NCBI GenBank assembly: GCA_017405875.1
Contig: JAFQZM010000018.1
Location: 1 to 64,000, forward strand
Direction: 5' to 3'
From: a bacterium
GTDB taxonomy: Bacteria; UBP6; UBA1177
Length of the DNA: 64,000 bases
In this document: positions 17,548 to 26,010 of the stretch, piece by piece
Numbering within the stretch: the first letter of the stretch is position 1
Layout of the letters: the number at the start of each line of letters is the position of its first letter
Position numbers and translations under genes: made by a program
The notes under the pieces: model-generated
The model's database searches: none
Told to the model about the DNA's origin: nothing
What the model saw: only the letters and a program-made list of their open reading frames with translations

Positions 17548-19542
17548 ATGAAAAAAGCTCTCAAAATATTTCTGAACATCGTCTTAATTTTATATCCTGT
17601 TATCGTTTTCATCATGCTCGTCATGCTGAAACTGCCGGTAAAAGTCCTTTCGCTCTGCGTGATGGCACTTGCAGCGGCACTTTTCCTGAGTTTTTCGGCA
17701 AAAAAAAGTAAAAAAAATTTAGACTGGAAACCTCTTGCGACTTCCCTCCTCTTTCTTGCAGCAGGCCTGCTCTGCTTTTTTACGAACAAGACGATTTTCC
17801 TTAAGCTCTATTCGCCTGCTATCAATTTGATTTTACTGATATTTTTCGGTTCAACTCTAATTTTTGGCCCGAACATTATTTTCCGTTTCGCGACTCTGGC
17901 GGACAAGTCGATAAAAGGTTCGTTTCACGAAAAAAAAGTTGAAAATTATTGCAGAAAAGTGACGGTTGTCTGGTGCATATTCTTCATTTTAAACGGTTCT
18001 GCCGCAGCCCTTACCGTTTTCGCCGGCAGAATTTTCGGAACAACACCTGAAAACGCTGATAAAATCTGGTCTCTTTACAACGGCGGAATATCGTATATCT
18101 TAATGGGCGTTTTGTTTGCTGCCGAATTTATTGTTAGAAAATTCGTGGATAAAAAAATGGTAAAAGTTTTTCCTTTGACAAAATTCAAAGCCGCTTCCAG
18201 AGCGAAAGAGGCGGTAGTCTGCTACGACGGAAAATGGTCCGACGGCGTTTTCAAAACGTGGGGCGATTTTTTGCGTGATACGGCAAAAATGAGAAAATTT
18301 TTAGAGAGCCACGACACTGATTCATACATTCTTCACTGTGCCGATTTCTGGTATTTCGGAGTCACTTTCACAGCGCTTCTCCAGTGCAGAAAAGCGGTCC
18401 ACTTAACTCAGAATATTTCCGAAAAATTCCTTTCGGAAGCGCTTCTCCCAGGAATGGAGCTTCTTACCGATGCCGAAGTCGTAAATTCACTCAATATCCC
18501 TGAAATAATTGAAAAATCGTCTGATCCCACAGCAGACGAAATTGATACAACACCAGAGATCAACGGCGAAACGACGCGGATTTTCCTTTTCACATCGGGT
18601 TCTACCGGAAAACCGAAATCGGTCCCGCAGAGAATGAAGGAATTTGAAGAAGACAACGCTTTCATAATCTCGAAGTGGCTCGACAAGATCCATGCAAGAA
18701 AATTCGTTTCCACCGTGAGCCAGCACCACATTTTCGGCTTTCTTTTCGGCTTTTCGCTTCCGGTTGCAACCGGCGCTCCCTTCAGGCGCAAAAGAATAGA
18801 ATTTCCTGAAGAATTTGAAGAACTTACTGATGAAAAATATTTAATCGTTGCTACTCCGGCTTTCCTTAAAAGGACAGTCGAGATCGTTGAAAAACTCGAT
18901 ATGCGCGATCCGTGGCTTTTCACGAGCGGCGGCGCAGTAAGCCCTGAACTTGCGGTCAAAACTAACGAAGTTTTCGGGATATACCCGCTTGAAGTCTACG
19001 GCAGCACCGAAACTTCGGGTATCGCTTACAGGATGCAGGATAAAGACGGGCTTACCTGGACTCCTTTCGACAACGCGAAGATCTGGCTCGGTGACGACGG
19101 CTGCCTGCGTATAATCTCGCCCTACATCAAAGACCCCGCAGGTTTTGCGACGGCTGATTTGGCAGAAATGCTCGGAAACGGAAAATTTCTACTCAAAGGG
19201 CGCAGCGATTCGATAGTAAAGATCGAGGAAAAGCGCATCTCGCTTACCGAAGTTGAAAACAGGCTTCTGGAAAGCGGATTAGTCGAAGACGTCAAAGTGA
19301 TCGCCCTTTCAAACGAGATCAGGCAGTATCTGGCTGCTGCGATAGTCCTCAACGAAAAAGGAAAAAAAGAGTTTGCAGGCAAAGAAAAACTTGTTCTGAA
19401 CAAATATTTCCACGATTTTCTCATGCACTATTTCGAAAACACGGTAATACCTAAAAAATGGCGCTTTTTGGAGAAACTTCCGACCGACATTCAGGGAAAG
19501 AAACACAAAGAAGAGATCGCAGCTTTATTCGAGGTGAAATAA
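17548..19542 (+). CDS. Membrane domain fused to acyl-ACP synthetase (ApeG-ApeH-like fusion)
   Basis: 664 residues in two parts. Residues 1-205 contain about five or six hydrophobic helices and match the COG4648-like membrane protein encoded separately as ApeG. Residues 215-664 are an AMP-binding ligase with TSGSTGKPK (349-357, phosphate loop), EVYGSTETSG (A5 motif) and LLKGRSDSIVKIEEKRIS, with the catalytic-loop Lys near the end. In APE pathways the ligase loads the aryl starter onto an ACP; the fused membrane part would hold that step at the inner membrane. ATG 17548 has only a weak ribosome site, 10 bp after the ACP stop, so coupling is likely. The two-to-one fusion is the noteworthy point. 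Confidence 0.8.
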   Translation: MKKALKIFLNIVLILYPVIVFIMLVMLKLPVKVLSLCVMALAAALFLSFSAKKSKKNLDWKPLATSLLFLAAGLLCFFTNKTIFLKLYSPAINLILLIFFGSTLIFGPNIIFRFATLADKSIKGSFHEKKVENYCRKVTVVWCIFFILNGSAAALTVFAGRIFGTTPENADKIWSLYNGGISYILMGVLFAAEFIVRKFVDKKMVKVFPLTKFKAASRAKEAVVCYDGKWSDGVFKTWGDFLRDTAKMRKFLESHDTDSYILHCADFWYFGVTFTALLQCRKAVHLTQNISEKFLSEALLPGMELLTDAEVVNSLNIPEIIEKSSDPTADEIDTTPEINGETTRIFLFTSGSTGKPKSVPQRMKEFEEDNAFIISKWLDKIHARKFVSTVSQHHIFGFLFGFSLPVATGAPFRRKRIEFPEEFEELTDEKYLIVATPAFLKRTVEIVEKLDMRDPWLFTSGGAVSPELAVKTNEVFGIYPLEVYGSTETSGIAYRMQDKDGLTWTPFDNAKIWLGDDGCLRIISPYIKDPAGFATADLAEMLGNGKFLLKGRSDSIVKIEEKRISLTEVENRLLESGLVEDVKVIALSNEIRQYLAAAIVLNEKGKKEFAGKEKLVLNKYFHDFLMHYFENTVIPKKWRFLEKLPTDIQGKKHKEEIAALFEVK

Positions 19543-19910
19543 TGGAAAAAAATCTTCACGGCATAGTGGTTGAGCAGGAAATTCTCAAAGAAAACCAGCA
19601 TGTTATCTTAAAACTCAATATAACGGAAGAATCCGATTTCTTCGACGGGCACTTTCCGCAGTTCAAACTTCTTCCGGCAGTCGCGCAGTTTGAAGTAATA
19701 ACGCGCCTTTCGGGAGTTTACTTCGGAACGAAAAGGATAGTTCCAGATATCAGAAGGATAAAGTTCTCCTCGCCAATACTACCCGGCGCGGAAGTGCTTC
19801 TTGAAATGAAATCCAACGCAGAAAAATCGACTCTCACCTACACGATGTCCGATTTTACGCTACAAAAGCTCGTTTATTCGACCGGAACATTCGGAGTAAA
19901 CAAAGAATAA
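19542..19910 (+). CDS. apeI: ApeI-like hotdog dehydratase
   Basis: 122 residues, a compact FabZ-like hotdog with FFDGHFPQFKLLPAVAQFE (34-52): His37 in GHFP is the catalytic His and E52 lies on the central helix. GAGGTG precedes ATG 19542, which shares its A with the stop of the ligase gene (TAATG). Together with the ApeP-like enzyme at 5721 this gives the pathway two dehydratases, as in E. coli, where ApeI and ApeP act as a complex. It is also related to 3-hydroxymyristoyl-ACP dehydratases, but context favours the polyene role. Confidence 0.8.
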   Translation: MEKNLHGIVVEQEILKENQHVILKLNITEESDFFDGHFPQFKLLPAVAQFEVITRLSGVYFGTKRIVPDIRRIKFSSPILPGAEVLLEMKSNAEKSTLTYTMSDFTLQKLVYSTGTFGVNKE

Positions 19911-20659
19911 TGGAAGAGAATTTTGCTTTCGTCATCCCCGTTTTCAGGCACGGCGCGGCGCTTGCCGACGTTTTGAAGGAACTTGAAGGCTACTCCTTTC
20001 CGGCAATCGTAGTCGATGACGGAAATGATGAAGAAAATAAGTTACTTATCCAAAACGCAGTTGAAAACGCGAAAAATGCGATCCTTGTTACGAGAGAGCG
20101 CAACGGCGGCAAAGGAGCGGCAGTCACTTCGGGCATTCTGAAAGCGGCTGAGCTCGGTTTCACCCACGTTTTCCAGCTTGATTCTGACGGTCAGCACGAC
20201 ACCTCGAAGATCCCGCGTTTCCTCGAACTTTCACGCGAAAATCCCGATTCTGTCATCTGCGGATGCCCCGAATACGATGAAAATGCGCCGCAGAGCCGCG
20301 TCAAAGGACGTGAATTCGCCAATATGTGGATCCACATCGTCACTCTGTCGAAGTCGATCAAAGACGCAATGATCGGGTTCCGCATCTATCCTGTCGAAAA
20401 AGTTGTAAAAGTCCTCCAGAGAACGCTTTACATCAACAAAAGAATGGGATTTGACATCGAAATTCTAGTGCGCCTTTTCTGGGCGAACGTGCCGGTAATT
20501 TCAGAACCGGTAAAGATATCGTATCCGAAAGACGGAGTGTCAAACTTCCGCATGTTTTGGGATAATGCAGGAATTTCAGAGACTTACACGCGCCTTTTTT
20601 TAGGGATGATACCAAGACTTCCCATCATACTTTTCAACGCTTTGACGAGAAAAAAATGA
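19910..20659 (+). CDS. Family 2 glycosyltransferase (N-terminal half of ApeJ)
   Basis: 249 residues of GT-A fold: VIPVFRHG opening strand, VVDDGND (34-40), RERNGGKGAAV (62-72) and the metal/nucleotide motif DSDGQHD (91-97). It resembles dolichol-phosphate-mannose synthase-like GT2 enzymes with a cytoplasmic active site; a weak hydrophobic C-terminus (LGMIPRLPIILFNAL) may touch the membrane. In E. coli ApeJ this domain is fused to an acyltransferase; here the acyltransferase is the next gene, overlapping by 4 bp. A transferase that glycosylates the polyene lipid is inferred. Confidence 0.82.
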   Translation: MEENFAFVIPVFRHGAALADVLKELEGYSFPAIVVDDGNDEENKLLIQNAVENAKNAILVTRERNGGKGAAVTSGILKAAELGFTHVFQLDSDGQHDTSKIPRFLELSRENPDSVICGCPEYDENAPQSRVKGREFANMWIHIVTLSKSIKDAMIGFRIYPVEKVVKVLQRTLYINKRMGFDIEILVRLFWANVPVISEPVKISYPKDGVSNFRMFWDNAGISETYTRLFLGMIPRLPIILFNALTRKK

Positions 20660-21636
20660 GCGAGCATGAGCACTGGAGCAATAGTGTTGAAGTGGTGAAA
20701 ACGAATAAGCCGCTCAAATTCACGCTTCTTCTGATAAAATTCCTCCCTGCGTTTTTAGTTCACCTCATCGTTTTTCCGGTAAGTTTCTTCTTTTTTATCT
20801 GCGCAAAAAGTGCGAGAAAACACGTTCTCGATTTTCAGGAACAGATGCGGAAATATACGGACAACAAAGCTCCCAAGCGGCTCAACGCATACCTCACGAT
20901 ACTCTCTTTCGCCCTTTCGGTAGTAGAAAAAATGGAGGGTTGGCTCGGAAAAATAAAATACGAAAACCTGATAAGACACGACGATTCCCTGCAGGAGCTC
21001 ATTTCTCAGCTCGAGCGCGGCAAAGGGGCGTTCCTCATCGGCTCTCACCTCGGAAACATCGAGCTCATGCGCAGCCTTTCGAGTTTCTGCGAGACGGGAG
21101 TTTCCAAAAAGATAAGCGTCACCACGATCATGTCAATGAAGGTGACGAGTCAGTTCAACAACACTTTGAAAGAGATAAACCCCGAAGTGGTAACGAACGT
21201 CATCGACCCCGACACGATAGGCCCAGAAACGATATTCGCGCTGCAGAATGAAGTCGAAAACGGCGGTTTGGTCGTGATCACAGGAGATCGGACTTCGGCT
21301 CACGGCGGAAAACACACGATAAAGCACGATTTTCTTGGAAAAACGGCGGATTTTCCATACGGAGTCTTCCTCATCGCGACTCTGCTCAAAGCTCCGGTAT
21401 ACTTCGTTTTCGGCATCCGCACTAAAAGCGCCGCGATATTCCCGAAAAACAACATTTTCGTCGAAAAGTCGAAGACAGATCTCAGCAGCTGCACCGGCAG
21501 AGAAGCCCGCGCGAAAATCCCCGAGCTCTGCGGCGAATACGTTGCAACTCTTGAAAAATACTGCATAAAATATCCAAACCAGTGGTATAATTTCTTTGAT
21601 TTCTGGCAGACAGAAAAGGAGGAGAACAATGGATAG
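20656..21636 (+). CDS. LpxL/HtrB-type lysophospholipid acyltransferase (C-terminal half of ApeJ)
   Basis: 326 residues with one N-terminal membrane helix (about 24-50) and an LPLAT domain. The catalytic HxxxxE is H131 to E136 in GSHLGNIELM, and TGDRTSAHGGKH follows as the second acceptor-site motif. Such enzymes move acyl groups from ACP or CoA to lipid or sugar hydroxyls at the inner face of the membrane. Its start overlaps the glycosyltransferase stop (ATGA), consistent with a fused ancestor or a split gene. In aryl polyene systems this activity is proposed to attach the polyene to a lipid anchor. Confidence 0.83.
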   Translation: MSEHEHWSNSVEVVKTNKPLKFTLLLIKFLPAFLVHLIVFPVSFFFFICAKSARKHVLDFQEQMRKYTDNKAPKRLNAYLTILSFALSVVEKMEGWLGKIKYENLIRHDDSLQELISQLERGKGAFLIGSHLGNIELMRSLSSFCETGVSKKISVTTIMSMKVTSQFNNTLKEINPEVVTNVIDPDTIGPETIFALQNEVENGGLVVITGDRTSAHGGKHTIKHDFLGKTADFPYGVFLIATLLKAPVYFVFGIRTKSAAIFPKNNIFVEKSKTDLSSCTGREARAKIPELCGEYVATLEKYCIKYPNQWYNFFDFWQTEKEENNG

Positions 21637-22066
21637 CGTCTACTGCTCGGAAACAACTGAATTCAAAGTCGCCTTTTTCGACCTCGACCCGATGAATGTC
21701 GTCTGGCACGGCAACTACGTGAAATACATGGAGATCGGACGCTGCGCACTGCTAGATAAAATCGGCTACAACTACACAGAAATGGTGAAATCGGGCTATG
21801 CCTTCCCGGTCACCGACATAAAAATCAAATATGTCAGACCGCTCTACTTCGGAGAGTGCGCGAAAATCGTCTCAAGCCTTCTCGAATACGAGAACAGAAT
21901 CAAAATCAGATACGAAATCTTCAATGAAAAAGGAGAGTTGACCACAAGAGCCGAAAGCACCCAGATGGCTTTCAACATCTCGAAAATGGAGTCCGAATTC
22001 GTCTGCCCAGAAGTATTCGTGAACAGAGTCAGAGCGATAATTTCTAATAACAACGACCATGCCTGA
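21629..22066 (+). CDS. apeK: Acyl-CoA/ACP thioesterase, 4HBT/YbgC type (ApeK-like)
   Basis: 145 residues with the 4-hydroxybenzoyl-CoA thioesterase signature FFDLDPMNVVWHGNYVKYM (16-34): catalytic Asp20, then His27 and Tyr30, a match to YbgC spacing. ATG 21629 lies 6 bp after AGGAGG and overlaps the acyltransferase stop by 8 bp; the longer in-frame opening at 21596 lacks a ribosome site. It would release or edit acyl thioesters in the cytoplasm. Confidence 0.85.
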   Translation: MDSVYCSETTEFKVAFFDLDPMNVVWHGNYVKYMEIGRCALLDKIGYNYTEMVKSGYAFPVTDIKIKYVRPLYFGECAKIVSSLLEYENRIKIRYEIFNEKGELTTRAESTQMAFNISKMESEFVCPEVFVNRVRAIISNNNDHA

Positions 22067-22078
22067 CAGGAGAAAAAA

Positions 22079-22273
22079 ATGAAAAGATCATCAATTATCG
22101 CAGTTTTCGCCCTTTTGTTCTCGCTTCTTCTCTCCTCATGCGGAAAACAGCCGCCGACCCCCGCAACTGAAGCTCAAAAAATGATCGAAATGAAGCAGGA
22201 AGCGCAGAAGAAGCTCAACGACGCAGTCAAAGCAGCCGAAGAAAAGGAAAAGAAAGCTCTGGAAGATCTTTAA
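22079..22273 (+). CDS. Small lipoprotein with charged helix
   Basis: 64 residues: a lipoprotein signal with lipobox LLLSSC (Cys21), a short PPTPAT linker, then one very charged, probably helical stretch of about 35 residues rich in Lys, Glu and Ala. AGGAG precedes the ATG. It is the last gene of the block, 12 bp after the thioesterase. Its size is far below ApeN-type lipoproteins, so that name is not applied. It could be a periplasmic coiled-coil partner; function unknown. Confidence 0.75.
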   Translation: MKRSSIIAVFALLFSLLLSSCGKQPPTPATEAQKMIEMKQEAQKKLNDAVKAAEEKEKKALEDL

Positions 22274-22352
22274 ACGCAAACTCTCCCTCTCTGCATACCG
22301 AAACATTTCCTACGTCCACAGGTATTTTCTACACAGCAAATCAAATCCGCAC

Positions 22353-22380
22353 TTGACAAAAATATTCAGTGTATTAGACT
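22353..22380 (+). promoter_or_regulatory. Promoter-like element reading into hairpins at the island edge
   Basis: TTGACA (22353-22358) and TAGACT (22375-22380), 16 bp apart. Downstream lie two hairpins, GGCGG/CCGCC near 22400 and the 15-bp palindrome TCGGTGTCACACCGA near 22420, and then the tail of an opposing gene. No plus-strand gene follows, so the element may be a remnant of a promoter cut off from its gene. On the other strand the hairpins may terminate the nuclease-like gene. Confidence 0.5.
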
Positions 22381-22426
22381 AAAAACAATGCTGGAGCGTG
22401 GGCGGAGACTGCCGCCGCCGTCGGTG

Positions 22427-22945
22427 TCACACCGAGTGAATCGTGGATTTGGCAACCACCGCGTCAGCATACCTTATTTTCATGTTCGTTATATCATTCT
22501 TGGCATTGCTCACCAAAATGTTCCGGAGGCTCTCTTCAGTGATTATTCCTTTTTTGATTATGAGCGATTTTGCATTCAGAGCTCGGTTCCTTTTACCGAA
22601 CAAGACCTCTTCAAAAAGGATTGTTCCCTTATCAGTGTTTTTTACAAGAATGATCCGGTCTTCCATTACTCCATATTTGTTTCTGCGCTTCACTCCGGCA
22701 ACAGCAAAAGTCGGCTTTTCCAAAATTTCATTGATATTTTCCAAATCTTCGTCACTCACTGCGACTTGCCCGCGATTTTCTTCGGTTTCAGCGTTACCGT
22801 GATTCGACAGAATATGCTGCTTAAATTCCTGAGTAACTTTATGCCTGAATCCGCTGATATCCAATCCCGCTTCTTTGGCAAGATCTACAATCCAGTCTTG
22901 AACAAAATTCTTAAATTCACAACAATTGTTATTCACATCCTTCAT
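22427..22945 (-). CDS. PBECR-like (phage barnase-EndoU-colicin/RelE type) nuclease-fold protein
   Basis: 172 residues. The part from about 55 to 150 (VSDEDLENINEILEKP, GVKRRNKYGVMEDRIILVK, GTILFEEVLFGKRNRALNAK) follows the layout of phage-associated PBECR nucleases: a two-helix lead, paired beta strands, and a final catalytic-type strand region with Lys and Arg. These are linked to phage and toxin contexts. AGGA sits immediately before ATG 22945, an unusually tight spacing. The upstream leader on this strand holds a long inverted repeat (23004-23048). It is alone, opposing the polyene genes. Nuclease activity is inferred from fold resemblance only. Confidence 0.6.
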   Translation of the reverse strand: MKDVNNNCCEFKNFVQDWIVDLAKEAGLDISGFRHKVTQEFKQHILSNHGNAETEENRGQVAVSDEDLENINEILEKPTFAVAGVKRRNKYGVMEDRIILVKNTDKGTILFEEVLFGKRNRALNAKSLIIKKGIITEESLRNILVSNAKNDITNMKIRYADAVVAKSTIHSV

Positions 22946-22998
22946 TCCTGCTGCTCAGTTCCCCTTGACTTACAAAAATTATCCTGTAATATTCCTGC

Positions 22999-23060
22999 CA
23001 TGAGCCACGGTATCCTTTCTCCTGTTTCGGCAGTGCAGGGACCGTGGCAGTCTCTTTTTT
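22999..23060 (+). ncRNA. Candidate short hairpin RNA or terminator at the island edge
   Basis: TTGACT (22965-22970) and TAATAT (22987-22992) at 16 bp spacing would start a transcript near 22999. It would hold an 8-bp stem GCCACGGT (23004-23011)/ACCGTGGC (23041-23048), an inner TCCTG/CAGGG stem, and a T6 run at 23055-23060, giving about 60 nt. The same palindrome lies in the leader of the opposing nuclease-like gene, so it could instead be that gene's control site. Which strand is used cannot be told. Confidence 0.35.
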
Positions 23061-23239
23061 ATCCCTAAAAGTTTTTTAGTTATCACAAACATTGGCTTCA
23101 TTATATCCACAAAGACCAAAAACTTTTCACAATCATTATATCGACATTTTCAAAAATAAAAATAAAAAATATTTGAAAAATAATTTTACTTCCAACAATT
23201 TCAAGCTATTATTACATGTTTTTATTTGGAGGTTACACA

Positions 23240-24112
23240 ATGGAAGAAGTAAAAAACACTCAAATCAAGATTTTTGAAGAAAAACAAGTCCGAACACTTT
23301 GGGACAAAGAAACAGAGGAATGGTATTTTTCGGTAGTCGATGTCATCGCGGTTTTGACTGACAGTCCCAATCCGAGAAACTATTGGAAAGTTTTAAAACA
23401 TCGTTTGAACGGCGAAGGAAGCGAGTTGGTTACAAATTGTAACCAACTGAAAATGTTGTCTTCCGACGGCAAGATGTACAAGACCGACTGCATGACAACG
23501 GAGCAGCTTTTCCGCTTGATCCAGTCGGTTCCGTCACCGAAAGCTGAGCCTTTCAAACTGTGGATGGCACAGGTCGCAAGAGAACGGCTTGACGAGATCA
23601 AAGATCCGGAAATTTCAATAAACCGTGCCCTGATTGCATACAGGCAGCTCGGCTACTCAGAAAGCTGGATAAACCAGCGTCTGAAAAGCATGGAGATTAG
23701 GAAAGATCTGACTGACGAATGGAAAAGACGCGGATTGCAGGACGGTCTTCAGTTCGCGACACTAACCGACATCATATACAAGACATGGGCCGGCAAAACC
23801 GCCAAAGAATACAAGGAATTCAAAGGTTTGAAAAAAGAAAATCTTCGCGACAACATGACAAATCAGGAACTTGTTCTGAATATGCTTGCCGAACTTTCGA
23901 CAAAAGAAATATCTGAATCAAGAGATCCGCAGAACTTCAAAGACCACGTCCAGAATGCCGTTGACGGAGCAACTATCGCCAAAAACGCAAGAACAGAACT
24001 CGAGAAAAAGACAGGCAAAAAGGTCGTCTCCCCATCGAACTCTATTGACAACAAACACCTTCTGCATGACAACAAGCCTTCAGTCATTGACGAAGACGAG
24101 GAATCGAAATAG
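23240..24112 (+). CDS. BRO-N domain (phage antirepressor-like) protein
   Basis: 290 residues with an N-terminal Bro-N domain (about 8-110): VRTLWDKETEEWYFSVVDVIAVLTDS, NPRNYWKVLKHRL and the later MTTEQLFRLIQSVPSPKAEPFK are the standard chain of motifs. The remainder is helical and charged (SWINQRLKSMEIRKDLTDEWKRRG) and ends in an acidic tail. ATG 23240 has GGAGGT upstream; the frame opens 24 bp earlier without a better site. Bro-N proteins are phage antirepressors or stand-alone regulators on genomic islands. It lies between the PBECR-like gene and the AT-rich restriction-like module, whose codon use it does not share. Confidence 0.85.
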   Translation: MEEVKNTQIKIFEEKQVRTLWDKETEEWYFSVVDVIAVLTDSPNPRNYWKVLKHRLNGEGSELVTNCNQLKMLSSDGKMYKTDCMTTEQLFRLIQSVPSPKAEPFKLWMAQVARERLDEIKDPEISINRALIAYRQLGYSESWINQRLKSMEIRKDLTDEWKRRGLQDGLQFATLTDIIYKTWAGKTAKEYKEFKGLKKENLRDNMTNQELVLNMLAELSTKEISESRDPQNFKDHVQNAVDGATIAKNARTELEKKTGKKVVSPSNSIDNKHLLHDNKPSVIDEDEESK

Positions 24113-24128
24113 CCGGATTCCCACAACT

Positions 24129-24329
24129 GTTGCATTTTTTGCAACACTTCCCTAATTGCTCCACAATTGTGTAGTAATTTCCAAATACGGCTGACAAATC
24201 AGATAAAAACAATAATTTCCCCAAAAAATTAAAATAAATATTTTTCTCTTTAAATTCACATACACCCGCAAAAGTCTATCACCAATTCTTACAGCTATTT
24301 TGTAAATGTTTACAACAAGTTAATTGTTG
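24129..24329. promoter_or_regulatory. Cluster of palindromes upstream of the methyltransferase operon
   Basis: The 284-bp AT-rich gap before the methyltransferase holds GTTGCA-T5-TGCAAC (24129-24145), the 10-bp palindrome CACAATTGTG (24162-24171), TTGTAAA-TG-TTTACAA (24300-24315) and CAACAA-GTTAA-TTGTTG (24313-24329). The last two overlap and lie about 68-97 bp before the start codon, where a repressor or controller protein could bind. No short controller gene is visible in the gap. Binding is inferred. Confidence 0.5.
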
Positions 24330-24396
24330 CAATCCATTGTAAAAACCATAGAATCGGGAAGTTTTTGTTCGTAAAAGAAAGAGGGAAATAGATTTT

Positions 24397-25998
24397 ATGA
24401 GAGTTGCTGACTTTTTCTGCGGGGGAGGCGGTTTTTCAGAAGGCTTCCGACAAGCAGGATTCGATATTGTTTTTGCTGTTGATAAATGGGAACCGGCAGT
24501 AACCACATACAAAGGAAATAAGCCCTATGTAAATGTGATAAAAGACGATGTCGTTAGGATTGCGAATCTTCCAGACTATGAATTCGAAGCACTTGTCCCT
24601 GACTGTGAAATCATTGTCGGATCACCTCCATGTCAGTCTTTTTCTCATTCTAACAAATCAGGAAATGCAGACAAATCACTCGGCATTAAATTGATAGAAG
24701 CTTATTTAAAAATCATTGCTCGAAAAAAATTCAAGAAGGATCCTGTTTTGCGCTATTGGGTTTTGGAAAATGTCCCGGCGGTAAAAGATTATATCAAGGA
24801 TGAATATACTGCTGCCGATTTTGGAATGGAAGGTGAATTTGTTTTAAAAACTAATAGCGATGCTTCCGGCAAATATAATGCAAAATATTTTGGTGCTCCT
24901 ACTAATAGAGAAAGATTTCTTTGCGGAGAATTTCCTATACCAGTTGCTACAAACAACGATGACAACTTGGTGACTTTGCAACAAGTCCTTGATTCACTTG
25001 GGGATCCTCTGAGAACTGACAATAGTCTTATTACAGACATCAATTATCCAGATTTAAAATTAGAATCGCAAAATGTAACGGATCAACATTATATCTATAA
25101 ATTAGCGGACTTTGAATACGTTACAGCTAAAAGACTGAAACAAGACAAAGGTTATATGGGCAAAATGTCTTTTCCAGAAAACACATCAAAACCTGCAAGA
25201 ACTGTCATGGCAACGATGTCATGTAGTTCTCGCGAATCAATGATTTTGTCGTGTGAAAGCGGAGGCTATCGCCTTCCGACGGTAAGAGAAGTCGCTTCTA
25301 TGATGAGTTTTCCGATAGATTATTGGTTTTACGGCAAATCAAAAGCAACAAAGCATACGCTTGTCGGAAATGCTGTACCACCTAAAATGTCTTATGCTAT
25401 AGCACTAGCAATCGCTAAAGCGGAAGGATTGCAAATACCACTCTCTTATCCTAGGATCAAGCATGACGACAGTATCGATTTTTACAATTTAAATGGTGAA
25501 GTTTTTCCAATAAAAGAAGAACGTTCAAGGCGTGCAGTTGCTAAATTCAAATATCATATCCCCTATTTAATTGTTGATTCTTATAGGGTAGAACTCACGA
25601 ACTATCATTCTGATTTTGAAAACAAACAGTTCAAATGGGATAGTGAAATCCACTATAGCCAAGGGAAAGATAAAGCTAAAATATATACACCCAAAATATA
25701 TACCAACGATTTGCCCTCTCAATATCTAGACGATATTTCGAACTTTATCATCGAAAACCGTGCCAAAATACAAGGAGCGGATGAATTTCAAAAAGCCTAC
25801 TGCATGACGACAAAAGAAAGAAATGAAATTTCTTATTTAGGACCATACGAACTATTGGGAAACATAAAAAACTTTATAGATGAAAAAATCGATGCTGAAA
25901 CAAAGAAACAATCATTATTTATAAAGGATGAACCACAAGTATTACCTCTTGTAATCGTAGTAGGTTACTTTATTCTTTCACATATTATCAACAAATAA
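24397..25998 (+). CDS. DNA (cytosine-5-)-methyltransferase
   Basis: 533 residues. AdoMet motif I DFFCGGGGFSEGF (5-17), catalytic motif IV GSPPCQSFS with Cys79, motif VI ENV (124-126), motif VIII NRERF (170-174), and motif X VGNAVPPKMSYAIA (about 323-336) are all in order. The target-recognition stretch between VIII and IX is of ordinary size. About 170 C-terminal residues after motif X are extra and match nothing I know. The protein would protect DNA by 5-methylcytosine. It heads an AT-rich six-gene operon: the next gene starts 12 bp downstream. Recognition sequence unknown. Confidence 0.93.
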   Translation: MRVADFFCGGGGFSEGFRQAGFDIVFAVDKWEPAVTTYKGNKPYVNVIKDDVVRIANLPDYEFEALVPDCEIIVGSPPCQSFSHSNKSGNADKSLGIKLIEAYLKIIARKKFKKDPVLRYWVLENVPAVKDYIKDEYTAADFGMEGEFVLKTNSDASGKYNAKYFGAPTNRERFLCGEFPIPVATNNDDNLVTLQQVLDSLGDPLRTDNSLITDINYPDLKLESQNVTDQHYIYKLADFEYVTAKRLKQDKGYMGKMSFPENTSKPARTVMATMSCSSRESMILSCESGGYRLPTVREVASMMSFPIDYWFYGKSKATKHTLVGNAVPPKMSYAIALAIAKAEGLQIPLSYPRIKHDDSIDFYNLNGEVFPIKEERSRRAVAKFKYHIPYLIVDSYRVELTNYHSDFENKQFKWDSEIHYSQGKDKAKIYTPKIYTNDLPSQYLDDISNFIIENRAKIQGADEFQKAYCMTTKERNEISYLGPYELLGNIKNFIDEKIDAETKKQSLFIKDEPQVLPLVIVVGYFILSHIINK

Positions 25999-26010
25999 GG
26001 AGTTTAAATC

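Noticed and set aside
22079-22273. ApeN assignment for the small lipoprotein
   Set aside because: 64 residues is far too short and no DUF3261 features are visible.
22388-23068. Long plus-strand open frame over the PBECR-like gene
   Set aside because: Its protein is Phe/Ile/Cys-rich without family features and lies opposite a better gene; read as antisense shadow despite the promoter-like element at 22353.
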